In this document: piece by piece, positions 12,305 to 24,517 of the stretch
How the letters are laid out: every line of letters starts with the position of its first letter
How positions within the stretch are numbered: the stretch's first letter is position 1
NCBI RefSeq assembly: GCF_001949145.1
Contig: NW_019091393.1
Coordinates: 584,177 to 648,176 of the forward strand
Length of the DNA stretch: 64,000 bases
Direction of reading: 5' to 3'
Origin: Acanthaster planci
Taxonomy: Eukaryota; Echinodermata; Asteroidea; Valvatida; Acanthasteridae
The notes under the pieces: model-generated
Database searches by the model: none
Told to the model about the DNA's origin: nothing
What the model saw: the letters and a program-made list of their open reading frames with translations, nothing else
Translations under genes and position numbers: made by a program

Positions 12305-12946
12305 TCAGTGAGCAGTTTTCGTCTGTTCCATCCTTTCCTTGCGTTGACCTTCCTCGCTGCCGAACACCGTCAGACCTGCGTCAAGGAGACGCTTGTTTGC
12401 AGCCGCGGACGTGGGTGGCGCTGCGTCAACCTGGGTCCTGCCTTCAGACCGACGTTTTCTGCCATCGACAAAGAAAAAAGTTCAATTCATCATAATCATG
12501 TGTAAGAACTTTGTTTTGCATCAAGACAAACATAGGTTTTCCTTTCCCAGCCAACTGTAAAACATGGGAGCTTTTCCTTTCTAGCCCCACGTGCAACCTT
12601 CGGTGACGCGGTCGGATTCGATATTAAGTCTTATTCGGCGGGGCGGTTCACTGATTTAGCTGTGCAACTGATACGAAGTGGCAAAGAGAGAACTCGATGG
12701 CCCAAGTCACGCATTAGGTCGCTCGTCGAAAAGAAAAAAAATGGAGATATTTTTGGTTGCAGGATAATGGTCGTTTTTGCGAAAGGGAAATAGCGTGCTC
12801 TAATAATAGGGTTTTGGAGGGAGCGGTTACCTGAATGGGCTTGGTGGGACAGGTCCAGAGGGTGGCTTCCCCACGGCAGATCGGCAGGCGTCACTGGCAA
12901 TTACTAAGGTGAAGAGACAAAGCAGGACCAGCCACGTGGACTCCAT
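12305..12946 (-). CDS. small secreted proline-rich peptide precursor (89 aa)
   Basis: Two exons (12946-12831 and 12458-12305) join through a phase-2 intron with GT/AG ends and a pyrimidine-rich acceptor. I do not recognise the family. Residues 1-20 form a clear signal peptide (MESTWLVLLCLFTLVIASDA). Residues 21-38 are CRSAVGKPPSGPVPPSPF, followed by RKRR (39-42), a furin/prohormone-type site. The remaining 47 residues are polar, alanine-rich in part, with no other cysteine. The N-terminal half and the intron position match the EF-hand gene immediately upstream, so the two are tandem paralogues with different C-termini. A TATA-like box lies about 210 bp before the ATG. The product is probably secreted and processed; function is unknown. 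The downstream end is the first in-frame stop, and further exons through an unseen donor cannot be excluded. Confidence 0.6.
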
Positions 12947-13153
12947 GACGTCAAGCCAATAACAAAGATGATGAACTCGAAGGTGTCCAAGAGGATGAAA
13001 CTTTTCGTCACTTTGCAGAATCACTTTTGTTGGGCGACGTGACGACGACCGTTCTCCAAGTCTGAAAAAGCTTGAACCGGCGCGATAATTCTGAGCGGAT
13101 GTGTTGTCATTCGCTAGACAGAAGGATTTGACCCACTTTGTCAAAACCACTCA

Positions 13154-13160
13154 ATTTATA
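13154..13160 (-). promoter_or_regulatory. TATA box of the small secreted gene
   Basis: TATAAAT on the minus strand lies 208 bp upstream of the ATG at 12946. A start site about 30 bp downstream would give a roughly 180-nt 5' UTR. The paralogue upstream also has a TATA box. Confidence 0.5.
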
Positions 13161-15368
13161 GTTTTCCTAAGGTCCGGGATGACACTGATGTGGTAAACAT
13201 TAAGTCAGTAAAGTGTAACTATTGTCATGAAGCCAGTTTAAATCACTTAAAAATCGAAAAGTTTCAAAATTTCCCCGAGCTGTGTGATGTATTACCGAAT
13301 ACTCATGGGCGCTTACTTTTAAGGAAGTCGAGTGTTTATTTCGATGTTTTTGGATGAAAGCCAACTTCGGTAACACGCTCTCCAAACATGCGTTTTTAGT
13401 GAGAGCCAACTATTCCAGATTGCCTTTTTAAACAGTCAAGTTCCCAGTCTCTCTCCTCGCTACCTTCCGCTTTAGATGGTTCAAGGACAAAAGTACTTGG
13501 CATGTGATGATCCAGTCAAGTAATAACAGCCAGTTACAAACTTCTGTGTCGAAGATGGTGCATTTTGTTTATTTTATCGAGTATGTAGTGTCTGCCTTTC
13601 AGGAAGATAACAATTGGCACTTTTTAAAATTAAGTTTCGCAATAGTTACATTTGGCAGACTCAAATCACCCGTTAAAAGTAAGTTAGGAGAAAAGGGTCT
13701 CCTCCAGTTTCCAAGGAGGAGGGGGCTGAGCGGGTCTCACGATTTACCACTTTGTAGTCCAACACCCACCGATTCCGGGTTATTCGAGCACGGGCAGCGT
13801 TTCTACATTTGTCTTTGCCAGCATCGTGCGCAAGCGCACGTTTTAATACATCATGTTGAATGTAACTTTGAAGCAACGGAATGAATGCAAACTTCGGCCA
13901 GTGATCACTCGCTTCAGATCCCATGCGACTTTGCTGCCGCAGGTGTTTTGAGCTGGGAGTGCCATTATGCTCAGGCAATCAGAAATTTTGTGGATCCGAT
14001 GTCTGGAGCCGGATCTGAGCAGAGGTTTGAAAACAATATCGTCAAACAGACATTGATCGATGAATCAAAGAAGGGAGACCACGTACTCGGAAACGGCTGA
14101 CAAAATGTGATACCGCGCTCTGGTCTAGGAAGGGAAATCCCCCTTATTTATAAGCTTTATCAACAACTTACACGCAATCTTATTCCTTGGTCCCCCCCCT
14201 GAAAGAAAAACAATACAATCTAAATCAATAATAATTGTCACAACGACGGGAAGAAAATCATTGTAAAACGAACCTTCCTTCGAGACAGAATTTATTCAAA
14301 ATAAACATGGAGACCCAATTTTACAAATGCTCATTTTGATTTGTCTGCCTATATTTTTTTTTTCTAAGTGGTGCCGAGACTTAATGGCCGGTGTGCATTA
14401 CTGCTCGGGTTAACTCCAGGAACAAATTAGATTTTCGTTTTGCACTTGACTCGTAAAGAGCGCCCTCTAGTGGCAGCGTAAAGTGACGTCCGAATAACTG
14501 CAATATGTTTGAAATGGAAACAAAGGGCGTTTGTTTTTCCATATAGGTACAAAAATACGGCAAGCCATTACAGTAAGCAATCTCTTTTTTTTTGTAATTT
14601 CCGTTTGCAGGATGAGCCACAATCTTAGTCGTGTATACTCAAGAAAGAAGTGTGGGCACCCAAACAAGAGTCTACAGGACTGGTGAGATTCGCAAAATTA
14701 ATATTACACAAAATATAATTTTTATATAAAAATATCATAAACAGCTTCATTCATCCAATTAGGGAAAACTAAAAACAAAACAAAAATCAGAGAAAAGCAT
14801 TCCTTAATTTATTTCTTGTTACATGTACGTCCTCGGGTTATTGCAGGGGATTTTTATACTAAGTGAAGAGTTCCCTTTCTATGTTAATGTAATGACCAAA
14901 ACTTTAATCCGGATTCTTAACAAGTGCAAAACCGACAGGAATAACCTTCAACGTTAGAATAACAATAAATAATTTGAAGCAAAATATCTAAGCAAAGACT
15001 TAAATTTTCAGATGGCTTTTCCCCTGCTTAATTAAAAAGCTTGTTTTTCAAATGCAAGGAGCACACGAACTGTACAGGAATATTTTTGTCTTTGGACAAT
15101 CGTGCGTTCGGACTACCTTGCAGTACGTAGTGTAGTTACATCTAGAGCATCACACAGGTCGGGGCCGTCGGGTGCTTTCGCTCAAGCAACAGTCGTAGAG
15201 TATTAAGAAGATCCAAAATCGAGACCTAAAAGCAACAAAGGATTAAAAAAAAAAAGACTGAGTAAGCGTTCATCTTCCGTGTGTACATTTTCCAAAGTGG
15301 AAACTGACAAGATGAGTCCATGTCTGTTACCATTTTCTGGATACTCACCCTGTTCAGGCTGCAAGATC
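13161..15368. other. non-coding DNA, includes 3' region of the EF-hand gene
   Basis: The part nearest 15368 is expected to be the 3' UTR of the minus-strand EF-hand gene. The rest is AT-rich, with several short open frames that show no family resemblance and no splice context. I see no further gene. Confidence 0.45.
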
Positions 15369-16590
15369 TCACGATTTGGATGCTGACAAAAACTCGTCAA
15401 ACGAAAGTATGCCGTCCCCTGAAAAAAGAGGATTTAAGGGTACATGTCACCAATTGCCGAAATATAGAGAAAATGGAGTCAGTCATTCACTGTTACTGAG
15501 AGTTGGGTGTTGGTGGGAGAAAAGTAACGTTGGAGCACTGATGTATTTTAGAATAGTTTCTAGGACCTAAAGTCTGAAAATTTGAAGTTGCTCGTTTCAA
15601 GGTCGTTCTTCTCTTTCGCACAATTTAATTCTTCCCTATACATAAAATAAGCAATTAGAGGAATAGGACAAACCAGAGACATTAGTTACGCCCGTCACCG
15701 TGAAGAAAATTTGGCCCCAAAAAACAAGCTTACCATTTCTGTCGAAGTCGGCCAGGAGTTGAGTGTAGTCGTCTGCGATGCCTCCCCGCTTGGCCCACTC
15801 ATCGGCACAGACGCTACCGTCGCCGTCCACGTCCAAGTCGACAAAGAGTTTCTGCATCATCCTGGTCACGACCTGGGATTGCTGCACGTCATTGTTGTTG
15901 TCACTGTCGTCGTCTCGGCGCCTCCTGTTGATACAAACCGCATTATAAACCGTGAGAGTCGTGTGACTTTGGACTGTTCTGTGTTTCCGCGAAATGTGAT
16001 TTTTACAAAATAATGCCCAAATAAGTTTTCCAGCTCAAAACTGTTGAATATCGGTTAGATGGAACTTGGGTGTGTTCACTAACGATATAATTGGCCTCCA
16101 ATAAGTACCAGGCGTCATAATTACTTCAATTAACTGATGTCTTTCGAGGATACACCACCCGAGGCCTCAAGTCATAACGTGTTTGAAATGATCCAGTTGA
16201 AGTGGCAATGCCAACATTAATGTGCATTATATTTTCGACCGAGTTCGGTTACAGATTCACGTTTGTAAGAAGAGTCTATTGTATATTAGTAGGTCATGTG
16301 AAAATCGGCTTCTTCCTGCGTTAGTATACATTTCTTAAATGGTGACTGACAGTTCGTGTGAAGGACACTTGCTACAGTTTTTTCAAGAGAAAACTTATCA
16401 TTTTAATCGATAAGCCTTACCTGAAGGGATGCGGCGGTACTGGACCGGACCCGGGGCCGTACGAGCCGCCGTCAGCCGAGGGTGGTGGGGTGTAGCCAGC
16501 CGGCAAGCCGCCTTGGGCTGACCTGTTGCAGGCCTCCGAGATGACCAGGATGCAGGCGAGGAGACTGAGAGTGATGACGATGCCGCTCAT
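15369..16590 (-). CDS. secreted two-EF-hand protein with proline-rich propeptide (136 aa)
   Basis: Three coding exons: 16590-16421, 15924-15734, 15418-15369, all GT/AG and in phase. Residues 1-20 are a signal peptide (MSGIVITLSLLACILVISEA). Residues 21-56 start CNRSAQGG, are rich in Pro/Gly/Ser and end SGPVPPHPF, then RRRR (57-60) and an Asp/Asn-rich stretch. Two EF-hand calcium-binding loops follow: DVDGDGSVCADE (88-99) and DRNGDGILSFDE (118-129). Both have canonical residues at positions 1, 3, 5, 6, 8 and 12, and exons 2 and 3 meet within the second loop. The chain ends six residues later at SKS. A 5' UTR exon boundary probably lies at 16643 (TTAGCAG acceptor), with the first exon near the TATA box at 17.45 kb. 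The product should be secreted and bind calcium. Its processing at RRRR is inferred. The family is not one I can name. Confidence 0.8.
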
Positions 16591-17445
16591 GGTGGATAAG
16601 GTTGCTATGGCAACGGACGGGATGTGACTCGGAAAGTTGTCGTCTGCTAATTGAAAGACATCAAAGAAAAAGAAGAAATTCGCTGATAACCCGCCTCTCA
16701 AACAACAACACAGTTTTTGTGAAATTGAATCTGCATTTCTCCACCCCTTGATATTTCGGACTGAAATTTCACCGCTTGGAAAAATATGTCACACGCGTGT
16801 CACGACATGAACTAGTGGACTTGAATTGGCTGTCTTGGTCAGCGTTGCTCGAAATCAGTGCAAGTCGCATATGGGACAGCCGACCGCGTTCCTTGAAAAC
16901 GGTCCGTCAGAAGTATCAGTTACTACAAGGTAAAGTATTGGAGGGCAACTTTTAATGAAAGAAAATCCATCTGTCAGTATACATTGCAATAGTTTGGATG
17001 GTAAGAGCCGTAAAACTAAAAGACGATTGGAATTGCATTTGTGATCAAGATCTCTTCAAGAAATAACAATTGCACAGAATGGAGATCAGCAAGCGACTAT
17101 GAAGAGCACGGAGGAAGGAGAGTAAAGTTGATCGTCTTACAGTCGGGAGATTTAGCAAAGAAACCTTACTTGGCAGAAGAAGTCTTCCTGAAGGACTCGA
17201 AAGAGGAGACCGACCCCTTGTCAAGAATGTCAGCAGATGCAGATTGTGGAGTTTGTCCAGGGGATAGATGTGCCGTTCTGCTGCCTGGTTTTCCCACCAA
17301 GTCTCACTGGGCTGGAAAAAGCAAAAAACGACTAAGTCGGCGGGAGCAGGAGAGGCTTCAGATCGCTCAGGCTTTGGTTGGAGGGCTGACTCGGTGCTCA
17401 ACGGTCTCGGTGGTGGTTTGATGGCGAGAGGGAATCCCAACCGTG

Positions 17446-17452
17446 TTTTATA
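17446..17452 (-). promoter_or_regulatory. TATA box of the EF-hand gene
   Basis: TATAAAA on the minus strand, in GGGCTATAAAACACGG, lies in GC-rich DNA about 860 bp upstream of the EF-hand start codon. An intron in the 5' UTR ending at the 16643 acceptor would bridge the distance. The exact start site and the first donor are not resolved. Confidence 0.5.
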
Positions 17453-17459
17453 GCCCCAG

Positions 17460-18330
17460 CGAGGGGGCCCCTCCTCGTGCGCATACCGCGCGGGCTTCCC
17501 CAACCTCGCAACCTTAACCCCCAGCCAGCTGATCACCAGATCTCAGCTGATTCTCGGCTTGTGACGTCACGACTGCGTCTCTCGAGTCTCCGCCATCCAG
17601 GGGCGCACCTCCCATTGTAGCGCGATATCCCGTGGGGGGGGGGTGTCCCTGTCGTCTTTCGACAGATTGCGCAATCTTCCCGGTGCGAGCGAAAGCTATA
17701 GGTCCTTCACCTCCATTTCACATTGCTGTGATTGAGAAACACTTAGCAGAATTACTTGCCAAGAACAGCTGGTTTTGTTTACTTTTGTAAATTCGTGAGG
17801 TAAGTGTTGTTACTTGACCACCACTAAAAGTATGTGTTAACATCTTTTGGTCAAGTGGCGATTTCAAAAGGTCGCTCGTATGCAAGACTAAACTTGGATC
17901 TTATTTTGGAAGACAACACTATAGTGGGTAGTTGTGTTATCTTTTGCTCCATAGTGTGGCCCGTGATCAGTTGCGCAATGCTATAGGGTCGTTGTGAGTT
18001 CGCAGTGATCAGAATTAAGGAGAATTACCAGTTTTTCTGGTTTGACTGGAGCTTTGTCAAATCATTGAATGCGTTCTTTTCAGGAATCCCCAGTAGAGCG
18101 ATTATCTTCCAAAGGCAAGGAGTTAAGCCTCCGCATCGTACGATTGTCTGACGTCAAGGAGTGGGCGGGGCCAGACAGGCCTCCCAGACGCTGATTGGTT
18201 AAGACTGTATCCAAGGCGGCCTAGGTTTTGAGGCGGGTTTTTTTGTTCAAAGGGACGAGGTGTTGGGGGGTCGTAAACGGGACAGTGACCTCCCTCGCAA
18301 AACCACCAACGCGGCGTTTGACGACTCCAT
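17460..18330. promoter_or_regulatory. GC-rich promoter-like region
   Basis: Two CpG-containing blocks (about 17460-17700 and 18090-18330) interrupt AT-rich surroundings. The second contains TGACGTCA-like and GGGCGGGG motifs and ATTGGT. The first is the upstream region of the EF-hand gene. The second could serve a gene not otherwise visible; no coding exon with good splice sites was found next to it. Confidence 0.35.
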
Positions 18331-20647
18331 CACGCAATCACGAGAGAAAAGTCTGGAATTCGAACGTCCCATCTTGGAAGTAAATCTACCCTGGTGAAGG
18401 TCTTGGATACTTAACCTTGTTTGCTGATATTACCAGTAACCCTTTGCTGATATGCCAATAACCCTTTTGAGGTGGGCTTGTTTTCTGTAAAGAGGGAATT
18501 TAATCCTGCCTGAACAATTTGTTTGTTCTTGAATAGGTGCGCTTGTAGGAGGAATGAACAGGTTTTGAAATGGATGTGGGTCTTGCTTCGCCAGAAATTG
18601 AGAAATTTTTCACTCCATCCAGCACGATCCCAAAGGAATGAAGAATGAATGACGCCTTTGGTCAATTTTTACAGACTTTCCGTTTCTGTTCATGTTGTCG
18701 AGCTCCTCAGAAAATGGAAAGAAAATGCAATAAATAATCTAAAAGTAAAGTAGCATTATATTCCATTTCACAAAATGGGATTTTCTATATGGCTAGAGTT
18801 ATTGTACTGGGTCCTAACATAGCAAATAGAAAAGATAGACAATAATTAATCACTTCAAAGTAATTTTGAGGGGTGAGGCCTAATTATGGGGGGGTGTCCT
18901 CAGCAATAATGTTGAACAACTCAAGAACATGTATGAGCATGTATTTGGCAATCGGGGAGACAGAACCAGGAAAGGACACGTCATTGAACAACTCCCCTCG
19001 TGACGATTTCTTCATGCTGTGATAGGCCTAAAATGATCGTCGACAGACTGCCAACTCTTGAGAGGGGCATGTCCGCCCTGTTTCGGTTTGAAATGACCAC
19101 AACAATACGTGCAAAAATCGCAAAATATGCCGTCATAAGTCCTTGATTTGAGTTAGACTTTCAGTTACCCCCACCTCCCCCCTTTTTTTATTTGTTAATG
19201 TCAGAGTTCCTGCAAAGATGGTCAGGTAAAACCGAAAAGATTGCCTATAATTAACTGGACCTTGTCGGCAAGTTGGCGTGCATCACCCCATAACCTGTTA
19301 CCGGCCCAGCCGCCATCTCTGGTCAGACGGCGGATCCCCAGAGAACCACTGACCTAAACTAGATCCGTATCTTCGGGGGGAAATGCTCAATCACTCCCGC
19401 TTCCGGAGGCCAGGGGAAAACGAGAGAACGCTCCCCGACATTATGAGCATTGAGATGGAGTCCCACTTTGACTTGCCAATCAGGCTGATTTTCTAGGAGA
19501 CTAGGGGTTGTTAAACATCTTCATCCCCCCTAACCTGCTTCGATCCCCACCCACCCCACTCGTCATAAATGCCCCAGGCCTCAAGTTTCCTTCAGAGATG
19601 TTTGTATTTCAGTAATCCGCTCTCCCATCAAAATTCATCATGAAAATTGAATTCGTCATTTAGCCCAACTTTACCTTGATTTCGGTGTAAAGGTTCTTGC
19701 CTAGTTTAAGGCCCACCCGTCCCCATCCCCACCCTCTGGATCGTGAGGGAGGGGAGACAGAGGGGAAGGGGTGGCATGGTGCCCCTGCCCGGAGGCCTGC
19801 TACAGATTAATCAAACGATTCTCGATTGTCGAGGTGGCCTTTGGTTTTTTAACCTGAAAGATTTACCTCAGACTTGGCCGACAAAAGAACGGCTGTTTTC
19901 CATTTCAAAAGATATTGAGGTATAGCACCGTCATCTTACTGTTCGATGGCATGTCGCAAATTTGTCTGTTCTGTATTTTTTGGCCAATTCGGTCTTTTCA
20001 AAAATTGTTATTTTTCAATTTTAAATATTGCTGTTCTTGCAGTACCTCGTCCCTGCCAGAACCGAGCTTCCAGACTCGACAGGTTATGTTCGTCAGCTGG
20101 GGTAAGCGTTTTGACCTTCTTCGCACGCTAGCTGTGACCTCCTGTGACCTGGTCCCTGGACGGCGGGGGCGGGGTGGGGGGAGGTGTGGCACTACCCGAC
20201 GATCTGATCCCCTCATTGACTCGGTCAGCTGTTCAAAATGTACCAGCTGGTATTTAGTCTTCAGCTAGCGGTCCATATCACATGGGTAGCTCAGCGCAGT
20301 ATCTCACCGTTACATATTCGAAACTCGTTTTTTTTGGGGGGGGGGTTAAGTAACTTAAGTAAAGTACATTTCAAACTTTCAAAGGGTGAAAAAAGTGACG
20401 TACTTGTACGTTGAGCAAGAGTGGATTTGGGGGGACAATGTGTGCCAAAATCTTCCCCTCCCCAAAAGGAGCCCCCATTTTTAATAATGAGAAAAAAGCG
20501 AAGTTTTGGTCTATTTTATTCTTAGGCCTACATGACGTCTTCGAAGCATGTAAAAAGCCCCCAAATGTAGCCTCGTCCCTCAGAAAGGCCGTCAAATGTT
20601 ACATTGAAAAACTTCCGCCTTTCTAAACCCTCATAAAAATTTTCCCT
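18331..20647. other. intergenic DNA without recognised features
   Basis: The region is non-coding as far as I can see. It contains a short direct repeat (TTTGCTGATAT twice near 18419-18450) and homopolymer-rich segments. No family resemblance was found in any frame. Confidence 0.4.
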
Positions 20648-20949
20648 GCCAGGCCCGTAACTAGAGGGGTTAGGGGGAGCGTCCGCACCCCCTTCCCACG
20701 TGATTAAAAGTCCGCTTTTGAGGCAAGAAATGATTTTGAGCTATAGGTAACAGTTTACGCAAAAAATAACTCGCGCTTCTATTTTTTTCGCCTTGGTCAA
20801 TCCCCTCTCCCAGAGTTTACTTATAACCCCCTCCAAAAAATGGTACTACCTCATGAATCCTGCTGTTTTTCAAAAAAAGGTCCGCTATGCTTGGTCCGCT
20901 TTGTTGAGGATTCACACCCCCCACGAAAAGTCCTAGTTATGGGCCTGCC
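20648..20949. mobile_element. miniature inverted-repeat element (~300 bp)
   Basis: The left end GCCAGGCCCGTAACTAG and the right end, CTAGTTATGGGCCTGCC, are inverted copies with a few mismatches. The sub-terminal CCCCC-rich and TCCGC blocks are also partly mirrored. No coding capacity and no clear target-site duplication were seen. Confidence 0.55.
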
Positions 20950-21934
20950 CCCCCCCATTTGTTCTGGATCCGCCCTTAACTGAAGGTTCAGTTATGTCGT
21001 AAAGACGGGACAGTTATTTGCTATACCGAGATTTCCTCATTCTCAGCCCGTATGTAGACTAGTCTTGATGATACCCCCCATCGTAATCAAAGAATCCCCC
21101 GAATCCGAATTCCTGACGTTGCGGTTTTCGTACTGATAAGGGCTGAGGTCTGACATTTTCCTTCACTTTGAGTCTCGTATGGGATTCAACCAACAAGGCG
21201 AGGTCACGTGACCGTAGTCTCCACAGCAAGAACAATATTTTCATTTCTAACTCCAAAATAGTCGCCGTTCCTTGTCACAAATATTTCCTCACATTCCTCT
21301 GTGCTGTCGTGTGAAAGCGAATGATGTTCACGTGATCAGGGCAGTACATGTGGATCACGTGGTCGCCCTTATGTTACGTTACGCTGAGACCAATGCAAAA
21401 TGTTAAACTAGGAAAAAGCGAGACAAAATGTACGAACGGGGTTAGCTAATAATGATACTAATGAGCTTGAGATATTAATTGATTAATTGATTTTATTTAT
21501 TTATTAGCCACATCCAACAGCAGAAATACCGCCAATTACAGGAATGGAAATAAATAAACTCAAAAGAAATTGTAATTTAAATTGTGACACATATAATTGC
21601 TAAAGACAAACACTAGATCATAAAAAACGGATATGTGTGTGCATGTACAAATAAGTCGAGAATACACATACATAAATCAATTAACCGGAAAAACAAGACA
21701 AAACAAAAACAATAAGGGAGAATGACAGTGATCCAGGAAATAAGATGTTGTGGAAGTGGAGGGGAATCACAACCCAGGGGAGCACAGGTGAAGTAGCTAT
21801 TGACACAAAGACAAACAATAAACCGCAGACAAACATATTAACAAACATCAAATATAACACACAAAAACAGACACCTGAACGTCAGGATAAATAAACACGT
21901 ACATGTACTAGGGGGACCGAGGACACACGGAGAA

Positions 21935-21964
21935 GAAACAAACAAACAAACAAACAAACAAACA
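21935..21964. repeat. AAAC-type microsatellite
   Basis: The unit ACAA (equivalently AAAC) is repeated about seven times without interruption. Confidence 0.9.
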
Positions 21965-23449
21965 ATAAGACCATTCAAATGACAGCTCATTCCCATTAGG
22001 TAGGCCATGAAGAAAGTGATCAAAATCATTAGAAGAAGAAACTCTATCAACTGGTAAACTTGGGAGCAGGAAATAGCATGAAAGACCAAAAACAGGAGAG
22101 CAATGTACAGGATTTGTTGACTGGTCGCCATCTTCAGTTCAAATTGAAACGAAAAGTCGTCAACATGCGCTGTGTGAATGGATTAGGATATTGAATGACT
22201 GTCTTCATTAACTTTGATGTGTCATTTACGATAAAATTGAAGTTGGTACTGATACTGATCTATACATATCTCATTCAGCTCCGTGATATTGGAGTGAGAG
22301 ATTTAAAAGAAACGTTCAGTAATATTTAATTGTGGGCAAATGGCGGTGATATTAACTTAAACAACTTGCAAAATAAACCGGGAAATTAAGAACTGATTTG
22401 TGTCAGAGCACAGGATGTTATGAGAAGCATTGTCAGCGGCGTTTTTAACCGGGATATTATGACCAGGGCGTGGTGGTTGCCTCACCTCCGCTACACCCAC
22501 GTTAATTGCTCACGCATCCACCACCACTCACGTCATAGTTTTGCCGTGGGCTTGGGCCACGTCGTCCTCATATATCTGGAAATGGGTGGCGTGATGTGAA
22601 TTAACATTGATTGTTTCTGCATGCCAACCAAAGGTGCTGAGTACCGATAACCCAAATACGTGCCTGGTACATTTTATAAAATGTTGCGCCGACTTCATAA
22701 CTAAACATAAATGTTGCATCAGTCATTGTCGACTAAAAAAAACTGGTATTATCGTTCAGTAGCCTTGAGACCAATGACACCTCCATTCCTGTGACTTTTT
22801 GCTGACGTGTTCCTGGAAATAAATCTGAAGTCATTGTGTCTCTGATGATTTATATGTTTGATTGTGTAGTTGTCTTTTTTGCAGCCCTCAATCTCTGTAG
22901 AATGAGATGTAAATTTGTGGAAAAATCATACATGGGCGGTCAGTGCTCTCAGTCGGCGTGATAGGTGCCGTTACTGCATGATCTCAACCTCGATCTTTAA
23001 GACTTTGGTACATGTATCGCTGTATCAGAAGAACTGTGTCCCATGATTGCTTTAGCAACCCCAAAATGAATGTTATGCACTGTAATGAGAATTTATTGTT
23101 GCTGGTTAGATTGCCACGTATGATAATTTAGGTTTATTTTGTGGGTAGGTGTTGATTCAAAGTTCTTGAACGACATTGGCAGGTTTTGTGTGAAATCGAT
23201 AAATTGCTTTCTAGGTCTAATGGCGCTCTTGAAAACGTCCTTAGCCGTTCACAAACGCTAATCTGTGTTTTCATCCAAGAGGATTTCACAGTGTGTGCAC
23301 GCGCCGATCATGTGACAGCACCAAGGCAGCCAGCTCACTTCGTTGCCTACCGAGCCCCAGAGGATCAGGAAAATCACCTTTGATTTACGATCACGGGGCC
23401 AGAAAAACTAGGTCCGGCGGGTTGAAGATAACTTCAGCTGCTTGGGGGG

Positions 23450-23691
23450 NNNNNNNNNNNNNNNNNNNNNNNNNNNNNNNNNNNNNNNNNNNNNNNNNNN
23501 NNNNNNNNNNNNNNNNNNNNNNNNNNNNNNNNNNNNNNNNNNNNNNNNNNNNNNNNNNNNNNNNNNNNNNNNNNNNNNNNNNNNNNNNNNNNNNNNNNNN
23601 NNNNNNNNNNNNNNNNNNNNNNNNNNNNNNNNNNNNNNNNNNNNNNNNNNNNNNNNNNNNNNNNNNNNNNNNNNNNNNNNNNNNNNNNNNN
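23450..23691. other. assembly gap (242 N)
   Basis: This is a run of N flanked by G-homopolymers on both sides (GGGGGG before, GGGATGGGGAGG after), which suggests a G-rich stretch that defeated sequencing. Confidence 0.98.
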
Positions 23692-24517
23692 GGGATGGGG
23701 AGGGGGGGGGAGGGTTGGCTGGACTCTGATGGAACGTCACTTTCATACCGGGTCAAGACACCGAGTCTAGTGACGCACTGAAACAAGACACTCTCCAACC
23801 CAGTGGTGTAGACTTTTCCATATTAATCATTTATAAAGTCATCCGTGATCGGATAGAATAGAGAGGGGGAGAGAATAAGGAGTAGGTAAAAAGTACGAAC
23901 AACTCCTATCTCCATTCATTGGTTATGGTTGATATGTGTTCTAAATAAACTTCCCCGGGCGTTGTGAGTTGTGGAATATCGCTAAGGACGCGAATAAGGC
24001 CGGCCAGGGACGAAGTCGAGAAATCATGGATCAAGCGCGCAATTTGTAGGTCTACATTTACAAAGGCAAGCTACGGGCACAAAAGGGCACTAACAGTTCG
24101 GAATTTTGTCACAAGCATGGAAAGTGCTGCACTGTCGGCGATCCTACTTACTGTTGTAGTGAACTGTCTTTTCTGTTTATTTTTTTCTCTAATTTTATTA
24201 TTGTTAAGCCAGAAATAAAACACGCTGTGCCTGTATTGGGTGTCGTCCGAATAGAGGGCGCCATGCCCCAAAACCCTGCAGCATATCAATAGCATAACGA
24301 AGACCTAGTTTCTTTCTTTCTGTTTTTTTCAAATCCCGCGTTGTAAGGCTATACAACGATATCAAGTTTCCAGGCAGATCAATACATGATGGGTGCAGAC
24401 CACTAATTCAAGTGAGAATTACTGGCTAGTTCATTAGCATTAAAAGTGCCCCAACAGTATCTTTTGAAAAAGGAGATTGTTTGGCCCCAAAAAATGGTGA
24501 GATTGTGTAAATCGTGC

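Larger units (their letters stand above)
20950..24517. other. intergenic DNA with LINE-tail-like and low-complexity segments
   Basis: There is no supported gene. Around 21480-22130 the DNA is A-rich and resembles a retroposon tail in composition. A minus-strand frame at 22131-21838 begins with a hydrophobic, signal-like stretch but has no splice context or recognised family, so it is not called. The region also holds a microsatellite and an assembly gap. Confidence 0.35.

Noticed and set aside
17041-17536. Overlapping open frames on both strands over ~490 bp
   Set aside because: The region is GC-rich promoter/5' UTR DNA of the EF-hand gene. Neither translation shows a domain, and a TATA box lies within.
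21838-22131. Minus-strand open frame with a hydrophobic start resembling a signal peptide
   Set aside because: It lies in A-rich, retroposon-like DNA; the AAAC microsatellite is inside the frame, and no splice site or family resemblance supports a gene.
23293-23798. Open frames spanning the N gap
   Set aside because: They are open only because N runs contain no stop codons.
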